From: Candidatus Thorarchaeota archaeon
GTDB lineage: Archaea; Asgardarchaeota; Thorarchaeia; Thorarchaeales; Thorarchaeaceae
Direction of reading: 5' to 3'
Assembly (NCBI GenBank): GCA_029855935.1
Contig: JAGSHN010000024.1
Location: forward strand, 1 to 61,586
Length of the DNA stretch: 61,586 nucleotides
Every line of letters begins with the position of its first letter. The first letter of the stretch is position 1. The notes beneath the pieces are model-generated. The model did no database searches and was not told where the DNA came from. It saw nothing but the letters and a program-made list of their open reading frames with translations. Both the position numbers and the translations under genes were made by a program. Positions 25,544 to 34,263 of the stretch are shown here, piece by piece.

Positions 25544-26272
25544 ATGGATGCGACCTTGTCCGCCGAGATGTTGACACAAGTGGCAGAACTCCTTGGTGGC
25601 ATTCTGGAGCTGCACGACCACATCGAGCACGTCATCCTCTGTACGCGAGAGGGAGTCATCGTGACGGCTGTCGCGCGTCGCGAGCGGGTCGATCCTCGTG
25701 TACTGGCGACGGTCACATCCGCAATCGCTTGGGCTGGCAACACCACCTTTGAGAAGATGTCACAGGGCCCGCCTGAGACAATTCTCCTGACTACTGCGGA
25801 TGAGCGGATTGTGGCGCTGTCACAGGGAGGACACCACCTCGTGTTGGTGTTCAGTCCGCCCCAGGTCAGTGACACTGAGCTCTCTAGCATGTTACCAAGC
25901 GTCCGTGCGGCTGGTGCTCGCATTGAGATCCTGATGCGATCAGCGAGGTCTCAGGCCGAGTCCGACATCCTTGGAAACATATTCAAGTTGGTCCCTAATG
26001 TCACGCGCGCAATGCTACTGACAGTCGATGGTCTTCCGCTCGGCTCTGTGGGATTCGAGAACGAGATTGAGCTGGCTGGGCTGATAGGCTCTATGTTCGC
26101 CAACGGACTGACTTTCTCAGAGACCACAGACCACATTGTTCTCGAGTCTGGCGACTACAGCCTGCTCATAGTCAGAGTCGACGAAGCTCGGTTGCTCGCA
26201 GTCACTCTCACAGGCGAACGTCGCGAGGATCAGTTCGATCACGTCATAGACATTGTGCATCAGAGTGTGTGA
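25544..26272 (+). CDS. Tandem Roadblock/LC7-like protein
   Basis: A 242-residue protein that appears to hold two Roadblock-type units. Unit one is about residues 1-110 (HIEHVILCTREGVIVTAVAR ... RIVALSQGGHHLVLVFS). Unit two is about 125-240 (VTRAMLLTVDGLPLGSVGF ... ESGDYSLLIVRVDEARLLAV). A fused pair would mimic the dimer formed by single-domain Roadblock proteins. Such proteins usually regulate small GTPases. The reading frame runs left to 25271, but the TATA box at 25509 makes ATG 25544 the likely start. Confidence 0.75.
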   Translation: MDATLSAEMLTQVAELLGGILELHDHIEHVILCTREGVIVTAVARRERVDPRVLATVTSAIAWAGNTTFEKMSQGPPETILLTTADERIVALSQGGHHLVLVFSPPQVSDTELSSMLPSVRAAGARIEILMRSARSQAESDILGNIFKLVPNVTRAMLLTVDGLPLGSVGFENEIELAGLIGSMFANGLTFSETTDHIVLESGDYSLLIVRVDEARLLAVTLTGERREDQFDHVIDIVHQSV

Positions 26273-26979
26273 GCCTTCTCGACCCTCTGGTCAGGACCTG
26301 CATCAGCTGACCTGACGACGTCTGGCTCGTCAAACTCGCTGAACTGCCACTCTCTCAGATTGATGGTTATGAAGCAGTCCTTGCCCCTATCAGGACAGTC
26401 GATTCTAATCGTGACACGGTCAGGAGTCTTCTCGCGAATCTCGGGGTTGAGACATCCCTGCTCAAGCTTCTCCATCAGGAACATCACGAATGTTTCTGAG
26501 ATGCTGTTCAGTCCTCCCTCAAGTAGTGCGCGGCCCAGCCTCTCAAGGTAGTGCTTCTTCTTTCGACCGACCTTCTCAACCCGAAGCAGTCCGGTCTTGA
26601 TCATTCTGTCAACGTGCCATCTTATTGTGTCGTGGTGGACCTTCAACGCCTCCGCCATCTCCTCTTGATGGCATCCCGGATTGTTGACCACGTAGAGGAA
26701 GATCCTCTGGGCCGTCTTGCTGCGTAGTGTGAGGAATGCCAACTCAGCCTCCTCGCTCCTGAGCATGTTGGGGTAGTAGACCCTCTTTCCCGCGAACTTT
26801 GTGGACTTCACGAGGCCCTCTCTCTCAAGGATTCTCAGATGCCACGTCAGCGTTCCCAATGGCGACTCAAGCATGTCTGCAAGTTCAAGGAGATAGGTGC
26901 CAGGGCTCTCACATAGTATTGTGAATAGCTCTCGACGAAACGGATGAAGAAGGAGGCTCATTCGTCGTTGCCGCGGCAT
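26260..26979 (-). CDS. Transcription regulator with two winged-helix domains
   Basis: A 239-residue regulator. The first winged helix (about residues 8-75; RRELFTILCESPGTYLLELADMLESPLGTLTWHLRILEREGLV) is ArsR-like. The second (about 95-160; QRIFLYVVNNPGCHQEEMAEALKVHHDTIRWHVDRMIKTGLL) repeats the fold. The C-terminal 70 residues contain two cysteines and may sense a ligand or metal. The ATG at 26979 has GGGAGA upstream; the frame is open to 27096. It overlaps the tandem Roadblock gene tail by 13 bases and diverges from glmS, which it might control. Confidence 0.85.
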   Translation of the reverse strand: MPRQRRMSLLLHPFRRELFTILCESPGTYLLELADMLESPLGTLTWHLRILEREGLVKSTKFAGKRVYYPNMLRSEEAELAFLTLRSKTAQRIFLYVVNNPGCHQEEMAEALKVHHDTIRWHVDRMIKTGLLRVEKVGRKKKHYLERLGRALLEGGLNSISETFVMFLMEKLEQGCLNPEIREKTPDRVTIRIDCPDRGKDCFITINLREWQFSEFDEPDVVRSADAGPDQRVEKAHTL

Positions 26980-27072
26980 TCTCCCTATCCTCTCAGAACG
27001 GTATCGAAGAGATGCCGTCCGTGAGATAAAAGGACTTCGACTCGGTGGCTGTGGTTCTTGGTCTCTTGCGAA

Positions 27073-27083
27073 CTCTTTATTTT
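27073..27083 (+). promoter_or_regulatory. TATA-like element for glmS
   Basis: The run ctctttatttt lies about 55 bases before the TTG start of glmS, leaving a leader of about 30 bases that includes GGGAG. Confidence 0.5.
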
Positions 27084-27135
27084 GACATCTTCGCACAACC
27101 GACGGGTCAGTAGCCTTGGACCCAGAGGGAGAACG

Positions 27136-28968
27136 TTGTGCGGAATCACAGGAATCGTCACACAGAATCGTGATGACATTGGCGCACTGCTGGTCATGTG
27201 CAGCAGAAAACTCACCTATCGCGGCTACGACTCGGTGGGCGTGGCTGCGGTGAAGGACGGTGTGGTCAATTTACGCAAGGATGTCGGCACGATTGACGAC
27301 GTTGACCGCGCACTCGGGCTGTCGAAGATGCGTGGCGACCGCGGCATTGCACAGCTGCGTTGGGCGACCTATGGTGCGCCGACGAAGGTCAACGCCCAGC
27401 CTCACTTTGGCTGCACCGAGGACTTCTATGGTGCGCACAACGGGAATATCCACAACTTCGCCGAGTATCGAAAGGAACTGATCGACACTGGGCATATCGT
27501 GCGTTCCGAGAATGATGGCGAGCTCTGCGTTCATGCGGTCGACAAGTACTACGAGCAGACTGACGATATGTTCGAGGCTGTCCGTCTCTCCACGAGGGAC
27601 TTGAAGGGCGCATTCGCCTTTGCTGTCGGTCGGGCCGATGAGCGCAAGATCTATGCCGTGAAGATGGGCTCGTCGCTCGTGGCTGGCGTTGCTCCCGACG
27701 CCACAATTGTATCAAGCGACCTGCCGTCGATTCTCCCCCTCACAAATCGGGTGGTCTACCTTCGCGATGGGGAGATGGTCGTCCTCACTCCCGAGGAGGT
27801 CAAGGTCTATCGAATTGAGGACGGACGCGAACTTGACCGTAGGCCTGAGGTGAGCAATGTCGATCCTCACGCTGCCGAGAAGGGCGGCTATCCACACTTC
27901 ATGCTAAAGGAGATCAACGAGCAACCACAGGTCGCAAGGGATGTCATGGGGGTTCTAGAGGGGGCGAAGTCTGACGACTGGCTCCGTCTGATAGAAGATG
28001 CCTCGCAGAAGTACCTCGTTGCGTGCGGCTCATCTTACAATGCTGGAATTGTCGGTACCTACTACTTCAACCGGTTGGCTGGTGTTCCACTGATTCCCGT
28101 GATTGGGGGCCAGTTCATCCCTATGTACGGGAACGCTCTGAAGGACGACTCTCTCTGCATTCTCGTCTCGCAGAGCGGCGAGACAAAGGACATCATCAAT
28201 GTCCTCAACCTTGTCCGCGATACTGGACGCGGCAAGACTCTCGGTGTTGTGAACGTCATCGGGAGCACGCTGATGTTTGGTGCCGATGCGTATATCCCGA
28301 TGGCCTGCGGCTATGAGGTGAGTGTGCCAGCCACAAAGACATACTTCTCACAGACAATCATCTTTGCCTATCTGGCTGCGCGTCTGGGAGAACGCAACGG
28401 CACACTTGACCCCTCAGAGGCGAAGAGGTTCGTCGGCCTTCTACGTGACGACCTGCCACGCTTGGCTCAGACGACAATCGATCGGACCGGTATTCTGACA
28501 AAGAACCTTGCTCAGACGTTGATGAACGAGCGCGACCTCTACTGTCTCGGCTACGGCTTCACGGACGGCGTGGCACGTGAGGGCGCGTTGAAGATAAAGG
28601 AGATATGCTACAATCACTGTGAGGGCATGTACTCCTCGGAGTTCAAGCACGGCCCGCTGAGCATAGTCACGGACAACTATCCCGTGATATTCGTCACGAC
28701 ACGTGAGGACAGCTGGATGGTGATAAACCACATCAATGAGGTCCGTGCTCGTCACGGGAGGACAATCGTGGTCGGCGAGTATGAGGAGTCGCTATCCCAC
28801 TACGTAGACCGTGAGACAGACTACCTACGGGTTCCTGAGTCTGATGTCCTGATCAACCCGCTGCTCGATGTCATCCCACTTCAGATGCTCAGCTACTATC
28901 TGTCTGTGGACCTTGGCATCAATCCAGACCTGCCACGGAATCTGTCCAAGACGCTCACCGTGGACTAG
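27136..28968 (+). CDS. glmS: Glutamine--fructose-6-phosphate aminotransferase
   Basis: Makes glucosamine-6-phosphate, the entry to amino-sugar nucleotides for surface glycans. The start is TTG at 27136, followed by TGC, so that Cys2 (CGITGIVTQN) becomes the N-terminal nucleophile after Met removal; GGGAG lies five bases upstream. The glutaminase domain contains LRWATYGAP and AHNGNIHNF. Two SIS domains follow (VACGSSYNAGIVGTYYFNRL; LVSQSGETKDIINVL). The C-terminus LPRNLSKTLTVD is typical. The protein is 610 residues, the normal length. Confidence 0.96.
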   Translation: MCGITGIVTQNRDDIGALLVMCSRKLTYRGYDSVGVAAVKDGVVNLRKDVGTIDDVDRALGLSKMRGDRGIAQLRWATYGAPTKVNAQPHFGCTEDFYGAHNGNIHNFAEYRKELIDTGHIVRSENDGELCVHAVDKYYEQTDDMFEAVRLSTRDLKGAFAFAVGRADERKIYAVKMGSSLVAGVAPDATIVSSDLPSILPLTNRVVYLRDGEMVVLTPEEVKVYRIEDGRELDRRPEVSNVDPHAAEKGGYPHFMLKEINEQPQVARDVMGVLEGAKSDDWLRLIEDASQKYLVACGSSYNAGIVGTYYFNRLAGVPLIPVIGGQFIPMYGNALKDDSLCILVSQSGETKDIINVLNLVRDTGRGKTLGVVNVIGSTLMFGADAYIPMACGYEVSVPATKTYFSQTIIFAYLAARLGERNGTLDPSEAKRFVGLLRDDLPRLAQTTIDRTGILTKNLAQTLMNERDLYCLGYGFTDGVAREGALKIKEICYNHCEGMYSSEFKHGPLSIVTDNYPVIFVTTREDSWMVINHINEVRARHGRTIVVGEYEESLSHYVDRETDYLRVPESDVLINPLLDVIPLQMLSYYLSVDLGINPDLPRNLSKTLTVD

Positions 28969-29354
28969 TCTTGGTCGCCCGTTTCCCCAATCCGGATGGC
29001 TCGCATCGCAAATGAGGCGACGTTGCCAGAGTCGAAGCCCTCCTTTATGTTGACGACATCTGCCTCCGACACCTCAAATACGCCGAGGAGCTCGTTGTAT
29101 TCGCATAACATCCACTGCCCGTAGACTGTTCCTCCTCCCTCAAGTTCACTCTCCAGGAGACCAACTGTCCCCGAGCTCGACCACCAGTTGACGAACCTCT
29201 TGACCGGCATCCCCAGCTCCTGAAGAAGGTCTGCCCATAACCTGCTCAACTGTGTAGGTCCATGCATGTTCCTGAACGTTATGAGATACGATCGGTCTTT
29301 CGACCTGATGACCTCACGGATACGCTGCATCTCTTCATCTGAGAACAACTTCAT
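28965..29354 (-). CDS. Hypothetical protein
   Basis: A 129-residue soluble protein, starting MKLFSDEEMQRIREVIRSKD, with a paired Trp motif (VNWWSSSGT). The family is not recognised. No signal or membrane segment is seen. Its stop overlaps the glmS stop by four bases (convergent), and it diverges from the RimK-like gene. Confidence 0.65.
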   Translation of the reverse strand: MKLFSDEEMQRIREVIRSKDRSYLITFRNMHGPTQLSRLWADLLQELGMPVKRFVNWWSSSGTVGLLESELEGGGTVYGQWMLCEYNELLGVFEVSEADVVNIKEGFDSGNVASFAMRAIRIGETGDQD

Positions 29355-29431
29355 GCTACCCGTTCAGCCTGAGAAGGTCAGATGTTAAAAGGCCGCTGTT
29401 ATGACAAATATGGAATGAAGAGTGAGTCCCA

Positions 29432-30361
29432 TTGAACGGCACGGCGTTATCGTCAATCGGTCTGTTCTCGTCGGACCCACTGTCACCCAGATGTGCTCTC
29501 CTCGAGCGGGCGTTCTCCGATATTGGTGTCCGAGCAGTGCGCGTTCTGCCGTGGAAGGTCAGGACCCTTGGAGCGACGGGCGCTATGTCTCTGACTGCTG
29601 ACGGAGCAGACCTCACTGCGCTAGATGCCGTTCTCGTTCTCGACCTCGGTGGGCACGATATTGGCACCTTCTTCAGCCGCGTGGCTGTGCTGAGTGCGCT
29701 TCAGGAACTGGGTGTCACGGTGATCAATTCAGTCCGGTCAATCCTCTGGATGCGAAACAAGGCGGAATGCATACGACGGCTGATTGCCCACGGCGTGCCC
29801 GTCCCAAAGACGCTCATCACGGAGTCGATTGAGGCCGCGGCAGAGTTTGTCCGAGAGAATCATCCCGCCGTCATCAAGCCCATCACCGGTTTTGGTGGTG
29901 CTGGCGTGCATCTCATTGCTCGTGAGTTTGATCTTGAGAATATTCTGGACTATCTGAAGTTCCACAGCTTCGTCACAGGCAAGGGCGCCTTCCTCCTTCA
30001 AGAGTACGTGAAGAGCCCGGGGTTTGACATCAGGGCCCTCGTTGTCGATGGCGAGGTCATCGCGACAATGCAGAGAGTTTCCACCACCGGTTTCGTCACA
30101 AACATCCACGCCGGGGGCATCGCGAGGCGGAACAATATTGACGTGACTGATATTGCCATTCGAGCGAGCCGGGCTGTGAGAGGTAGGTTTGTTGGCGTTG
30201 ACATAATTCCCAACCAGTCCGGCGATCTGCTCGTGCTCGAGGTGAATGCCACTCCTGGCTGGGCCGGGCTCCAGTCCGTGACTCAAAAGGACATTGCAGC
30301 AGAGATCGCGCAACTCTTCTCCGGCACCCAAGGGCTCTCTGTGCACAGTCCACGACAGTGA
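29432..30361 (+). CDS. RimK-type ATP-grasp ligase
   Basis: A 309-residue ATP-grasp enzyme of the RimK/LysX/MptN group, which add amino acids (often glutamate) to a carboxylate acceptor. Seen are RNKAECIRRLIAHGVPVPKT, the phosphate loop IKPITGFGGAGVHL, the FLLQEYVKSPGFDIRALVVD strand and the metal-binding VLEVNATPGWAGL. A substrate such as a cofactor (tetrahydromethanopterin or F420 type) or a protein tail is possible. The start is a TTG with a GAGTGAG stretch just upstream. Confidence 0.9.
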   Translation: MNGTALSSIGLFSSDPLSPRCALLERAFSDIGVRAVRVLPWKVRTLGATGAMSLTADGADLTALDAVLVLDLGGHDIGTFFSRVAVLSALQELGVTVINSVRSILWMRNKAECIRRLIAHGVPVPKTLITESIEAAAEFVRENHPAVIKPITGFGGAGVHLIAREFDLENILDYLKFHSFVTGKGAFLLQEYVKSPGFDIRALVVDGEVIATMQRVSTTGFVTNIHAGGIARRNNIDVTDIAIRASRAVRGRFVGVDIIPNQSGDLLVLEVNATPGWAGLQSVTQKDIAAEIAQLFSGTQGLSVHSPRQ

Positions 30362-30621
30362 GTTCAGGCCTACAGACCAGACAATCAGAAGTCTCACTCT
30401 AAGTAGTTGTGGCCACTTGTCTTTTCCCAATCTAGCCTACTTGATGACCCTCTACACAGAGCGAACCGGTCGGCAAGGCTTATATGCGTGTCTGTAGCAA
30501 TCAGCAATCGAGGACGGGATTCTCGTAGACGAGGCGAGAACAGTGAGTTGTGTAGTGAGCGCACTTGAGAATCTAGGTCGGTCGTCAGAACAGCAGGATC
30601 TATAGACTTGAGACTGTCCTG

Positions 30622-31068
30622 TTGATGATTGTCATGCTGTCGCCTCTCTGGATTGTACCGATCTCGGCGTCCCCGCCTGTTCAATCACAGACCAACGGTG
30701 GGCCGGAACTGTCAAACTACCCAGCGCGTCCGTCATCACCTATTCTGACAGGCCCCCGGGGTCTCAGACGAGCCGATGCCGACCCGCTGGACATGGGTCT
30801 GCGGACCACTGGACATGGGTCTGCGGACTACTGGACATCGGTCCATATGGATCCCACTGTGAATCTGTGGGACAGTCCTGGATTCTACAGACAGAACTGG
30901 CAATACTATTGGTTCAAGGTCGATATCAGATTCGATGACTCTCTATACAGCTACCTTTCGTATGGGGACGGATCCGCAACAAATCGAGTCTTGGCAAATG
31001 GTCCAGCAGGTAGTACTTACAGCGATCTGGACTATGAGATTGACTATGGCGGTCCGAACAACTACTAG
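30622..31068 (+). CDS. Short exported protein with internal tandem repeat
   Basis: A 148-residue ORF with a hydrophobic N-terminus (MIVMLSPLWIVPISAS) that looks like a signal peptide, then a low-complexity segment and a Tyr/Asp-rich, probably beta-structured C-terminal part. A 22-base tandem duplication at 30787-30830 lies inside; because 22 is not a multiple of three the two copies are read in different frames. The TTG start is uncertain. The next gene, 14 bases on, also encodes an exported protein. Confidence 0.5.
   Translation: MMIVMLSPLWIVPISASPPVQSQTNGGPELSNYPARPSSPILTGPRGLRRADADPLDMGLRTTGHGSADYWTSVHMDPTVNLWDSPGFYRQNWQYYWFKVDIRFDDSLYSYLSYGDGSATNRVLANGPAGSTYSDLDYEIDYGGPNNY
30787..30830 (+). 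repeat. 22-base tandem repeat, two copies plus a partial third
   Basis: The units at 30787-30808 and 30809-30830 begin ctggacatgggtctgcggac and differ at one base near their ends. A decayed partial third copy begins at 30831 (ctggacatcggtcc). Confidence 0.85.
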
Positions 31069-31082
31069 GGAGGTTATGAGCG

Positions 31083-32192
31083 ATGTCTGCCAACGTGAGG
31101 CCCTGGTTCTGGCCCTTGGTCATTCTGTTTGTATTGGTAGGTGGATTCTTTGCCACAAGTGGCCCGAAGACCATCTTGGGGGGAGACTCTTTCTTGTCTC
31201 GCGATTCGATGGAAACAGCGGAGGAGGACGATACAGTTTCGTGCAATGTCACACTTCGCGGGCAGAACTACACCTATTCGTCTCCCGACATTGCATCATT
31301 TCTCAACAATACTGAAGACTACGCCTTTCTGTTAGAGAACGAGTCATTTGCTGCCTCTATTGTCCAGTTGGCTCATATGGTATGTTACCCTTTCCTTCAT
31401 AACTACAAATTAATTCCGGAGAACATGAGCAGCTCGGATAACACAAGCAGCACGTGGCTGCGGCCACCCCCCATTGGTCATGAGGTTATCTACTTCACGT
31501 TCTTCAATGAAACCGACTACGTTGTCTTGTTTGTTCATATCTTCTACAATGAAAACACTCACGTAAGGAGGCTTGTCAACCAGCGGCTTATCACCCTGGC
31601 CGAGCTGAACGCCTCCAGTCATCTTGCAATATTGGAGTCTGTTCTTGAGGATGCACCTCAGCACTCCATCTATCCAGCAGGATGGACCTGGACCTATAAC
31701 ATTCGAGAGTTTCCGACGACACATGTCGGTGCTCCAGGAATACCGTTCATCATTGGTGGGTGTAATATCACCCGTTGGCTCAATATCACCGGCTGGGAGA
31801 TACCCGCTGAGTGGTTCCATCTGTCAGAGTTCTATTCATCAATCTATCTTGAATACACCTCGCCGAAGTACGATGACTCGTTGCTTGAGGAACCGACGTG
31901 GAACGTGATTGTTCGAAACTCGACTCACTATCCGGGCGACCCGTTCTCTCCCCGGACCTACACGTTCATCTACACACTGAATGGCACACTGCTTGCCATC
32001 TCAACACCTGTGATCACTGCGCCAACGACCTTCACATCCACAACAGATAGTTCTCACGGGCAAACATCATCCACATCCGTGCCGGCTGGTTCTCAGGTTC
32101 CTCTCGAGTTCCTGGTTGTGGGAGTTCCGACCGTCATCACGATTGCTATTGTAGCCACTGTTCTACACATCAAGAGAAGGAAAGGCTCTTGA
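31083..32192 (+). CDS. Surface protein with signal peptide, Ser/Thr-rich stalk and C-terminal TM
   Basis: A 369-residue type I membrane protein. An N-terminal hydrophobic segment (FWPLVILFVLVGGFFA) serves as signal or anchor. The ectodomain has many N-glycosylation-type NxS/T sites. A Ser/Thr/Pro-rich stretch (TTFTSTTDSSHGQTSSTS) precedes a TM (VVGVPTVITIAIVATVL) and a basic tail HIKRRKGS. This is the layout of archaeal cell-surface glycoproteins. The family of the ectodomain is not recognised. GGGAGG lies eleven bases before the ATG. Confidence 0.78.
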   Translation: MSANVRPWFWPLVILFVLVGGFFATSGPKTILGGDSFLSRDSMETAEEDDTVSCNVTLRGQNYTYSSPDIASFLNNTEDYAFLLENESFAASIVQLAHMVCYPFLHNYKLIPENMSSSDNTSSTWLRPPPIGHEVIYFTFFNETDYVVLFVHIFYNENTHVRRLVNQRLITLAELNASSHLAILESVLEDAPQHSIYPAGWTWTYNIREFPTTHVGAPGIPFIIGGCNITRWLNITGWEIPAEWFHLSEFYSSIYLEYTSPKYDDSLLEEPTWNVIVRNSTHYPGDPFSPRTYTFIYTLNGTLLAISTPVITAPTTFTSTTDSSHGQTSSTSVPAGSQVPLEFLVVGVPTVITIAIVATVLHIKRRKGS

Positions 32193-32199
32193 TGTCAGA

Positions 32200-32622
32200 C
32201 TATGCCCCGCCAATGCCCCTCTTGTCTCTAGAGGGGGAATTGCATCGTGGGAACTCGTAGTCCTTCAACCTCTCAGCGGTGTCTTGACCACTCCAGCCCG
32301 CAATAGCCGATGTTCCATTCTCTACGCAGATGCAGTTCTCAAGCCTCGGATGCCGGACGCCGTGGCGTCTTCCGAGCATAGTCGCGTGGCCGGAAACAAT
32401 GAAACGCACCTGTCCTGAAGGTACTGTTCTCATACAAGGGTGCCGGCGCCGGGAGAAACGATGAACTTGGTGGGGGATAGAAGATTGAAGTGCTGTAGGA
32501 GCCAGTTCCCAATCTTCCATTCGCAGACTATCTGAAAGAGCACTCCGTGATGTCAGGTTCCGCGACGACGATGAGCCAAGGCAGATTGCCCTACCAGTCT
32601 TCGGCCACGACGACGGTTCCAC
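32200..32622 (-). pseudogene. Possible decayed ORF
   Basis: The last 70 codons read like protein (GHATMLGRRHG, ENCICVENGTSAIAGWSGQD), whereas the upstream 70 are Ser/Arg-rich and lack hydrophobic cores. Other minus-strand frames upstream are broken by stops. I cannot name a family. It could also be a chance open frame. Confidence 0.25.
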
Positions 32623-32898
32623 AACTTGAAGCCTCGTGAGGACTGGCGCCCCTAGACCGACGGGAACGCCCGCGAGGGGCTGGTGTTCTCTAGCTCAGGA
32701 GTGCTAGCTCCAACTGAGTCCCAACTTGTCAACGTCGTGTCCAGAGAGCGCAGCCTGAGCGAGGTGGTTTCGGTCACTGACGCAATGCAGCCCGTCAGGT
32801 GAGACGGAAGTGGGTATCACTCTAGGAACTATTGTGGCCATCGTCCTCTCTGATTCGGATCTAATTGATAATTCTTCCACAGGGCCGCACTCAAGGAT

Positions 32899-32909
32899 AA
32901 ACTTAAAAG
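32899..32909 (+). promoter_or_regulatory. TATA box upstream of the coiled-coil gene
   Basis: The run aaacttaaaag is a close match to an archaeal TATA box. It would give a leader of roughly 105 bases before the TTG at 33040, which has GAGAGGT upstream. Confidence 0.5.
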
Positions 32910-33039
32910 CGGGCTTCTTGGCGAGGGGGCCTGAATCAGACTCGTGTAGCTCTCCTGAGAGCATGACGTAATCCGTCCCAACCACCGGGACCGCAAAACG
33001 AAGTTCTGGTACCAACATCCTCCGAGAGGTAAACACATC

Positions 33040-34173
33040 TTGACAGAGGCCGCCAAAACCACTGTAGAGGATCTCGACTACCTGCGCGCAAAACTCCGCG
33101 AGTTGAAGTCGCAGGCGAGAGATGAGCTTGAGCAGCTCAGACGTGACAGGGACAAGATGCGTGAGTACAAGGCGATTCGTGATGAGCACAACAAAGAGGT
33201 CCGTGCACTGATCGAGTCGGTGAAGGCTGAACGCGAGGCACGCGACAAGATCAACAAGGAGATTGCAGAGTACAAGGCACGGAGGAGCGCCATTCATCAG
33301 CAGCTCAAGGGAATATACGACGAGATACGTGAACTCCGGAGCAGCATAGTTGGGAGTCCCTCCAACGATCAGCGGCGTATGATGCGTCGCGTGGAGGAAC
33401 TCGAGTGGCGCCAGCAGACAGCACTCCTCACTCCTGAGGAGGAGCGTGCGATAATCGAGGAGATTGCTAGGATAGAGGCCAAGCTCGTCAAGATTGGCCA
33501 GGAGAAGGAGAAACAGGACCGTATCAGTGAGCTTCGAAGGATGGCTCGACGCCTGAAGGCAGAGGCCTCTGAGGTCCACAAGAAGGTCCTCGAGCTCTCT
33601 CAGGAGAGTCAGGTTCATCATCAGGAGGTCGTCCGTATCCGGCCACAGCTTGAGGAGTACAAGAGGTCGGCTGATACCGCACATCAGAACTTTGTTGAGT
33701 GGCTGAAGAAGGTAAAAGCTGGCGAGGCACGGCTCAAAGAGATCAGACAGCAGATTGAAGAGACCGAGGGGAAGATTCGAAAGCTGCTCGCTGAACGCGG
33801 AGAGCGCCCTGAGCGGAGGGCCCAGCGTGAACGCGAGAAGGAACGTGTTGAGGAGGTAATTGCAAAGCTTCAATCTGGCGGCCGGCTCACATTCGACGAG
33901 TTCATCATCGCGCAACGAGTTCTCTCAAGCGAGGCCCGCAAGGCTCGCAAGAAGGCGCAGAGCTCCTCGAAGCCAAAGGAGGATGAAGAGGCGACATCTC
34001 AGCCACTTGGGGCCTCAGAGTCAATGGAGGACTCGGGGCAGGCAGAGCAGGAGGCTGAGAAGACAGAAGAGGCAGAGGCCCCGGACGCCATCGAAGAGGC
34101 GGAGCCTTCGCCTGCGCAGACTGAAGAAGAAGATTCCTCAGGCTCTAGTACCGAGGCGTCTACGGAGGAGTAG
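33040..34173 (+). CDS. Long coiled-coil protein with acidic tail
   Basis: A 377-residue protein that is almost entirely alpha-helical coiled coil from residue 5 to about 290 (heptads of Leu/Ile with Glu/Arg/Lys). An acidic, Ser/Glu/Pro-rich disordered tail follows (ending SSGSSTEASTEE). It resembles the coiled-coil proteins that archaeal annotations call phosphoserine-phosphatase-like or SMC-like, but no ATPase or phosphatase motif is present. A scaffold or cytoskeletal-type role is possible. The start is TTG. Confidence 0.8.
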   Translation: MTEAAKTTVEDLDYLRAKLRELKSQARDELEQLRRDRDKMREYKAIRDEHNKEVRALIESVKAEREARDKINKEIAEYKARRSAIHQQLKGIYDEIRELRSSIVGSPSNDQRRMMRRVEELEWRQQTALLTPEEERAIIEEIARIEAKLVKIGQEKEKQDRISELRRMARRLKAEASEVHKKVLELSQESQVHHQEVVRIRPQLEEYKRSADTAHQNFVEWLKKVKAGEARLKEIRQQIEETEGKIRKLLAERGERPERRAQREREKERVEEVIAKLQSGGRLTFDEFIIAQRVLSSEARKARKKAQSSSKPKEDEEATSQPLGASESMEDSGQAEQEAEKTEEAEAPDAIEEAEPSPAQTEEEDSSGSSTEASTEE

Positions 34174-34263
34174 TAGGCTCCTCTCGGGCGCACAAGCGTC
34201 CTGCTTGACTCTCCTGCGTCAGATGAGTCCCATACGATAAGCGTCACTTGGAGAGGGTGGACT

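Larger units (their letters stand above)
32193..33039. other. 847-base gap with possible gene remnant
   Basis: No convincing gene on the plus strand. A minus-strand frame at 32200-32622 stays open for 140 codons and ends with a plausible-looking segment (VSGHATMLGRRHGVRHPR, then ENCICVENGTSAIAGW), but its first half looks like non-coding sequence. It may be a decayed gene. The right end holds the promoter of the coiled-coil gene. Confidence 0.4.

Noticed and set aside
32210-32310. tRNA-like segment on the minus strand
   Set aside because: A GAGTGGTCAAGA stretch resembles a Ser/Leu D-arm, but no acceptor stem, anticodon arm or T-arm can be folded around it.
32704-33915. A 403-codon minus-strand ORF
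   Set aside because: It is the antisense of the coiled-coil gene; its Leu richness comes from reading GAG/AAG-rich codons backwards, and it lacks any protein-like pattern of its own.
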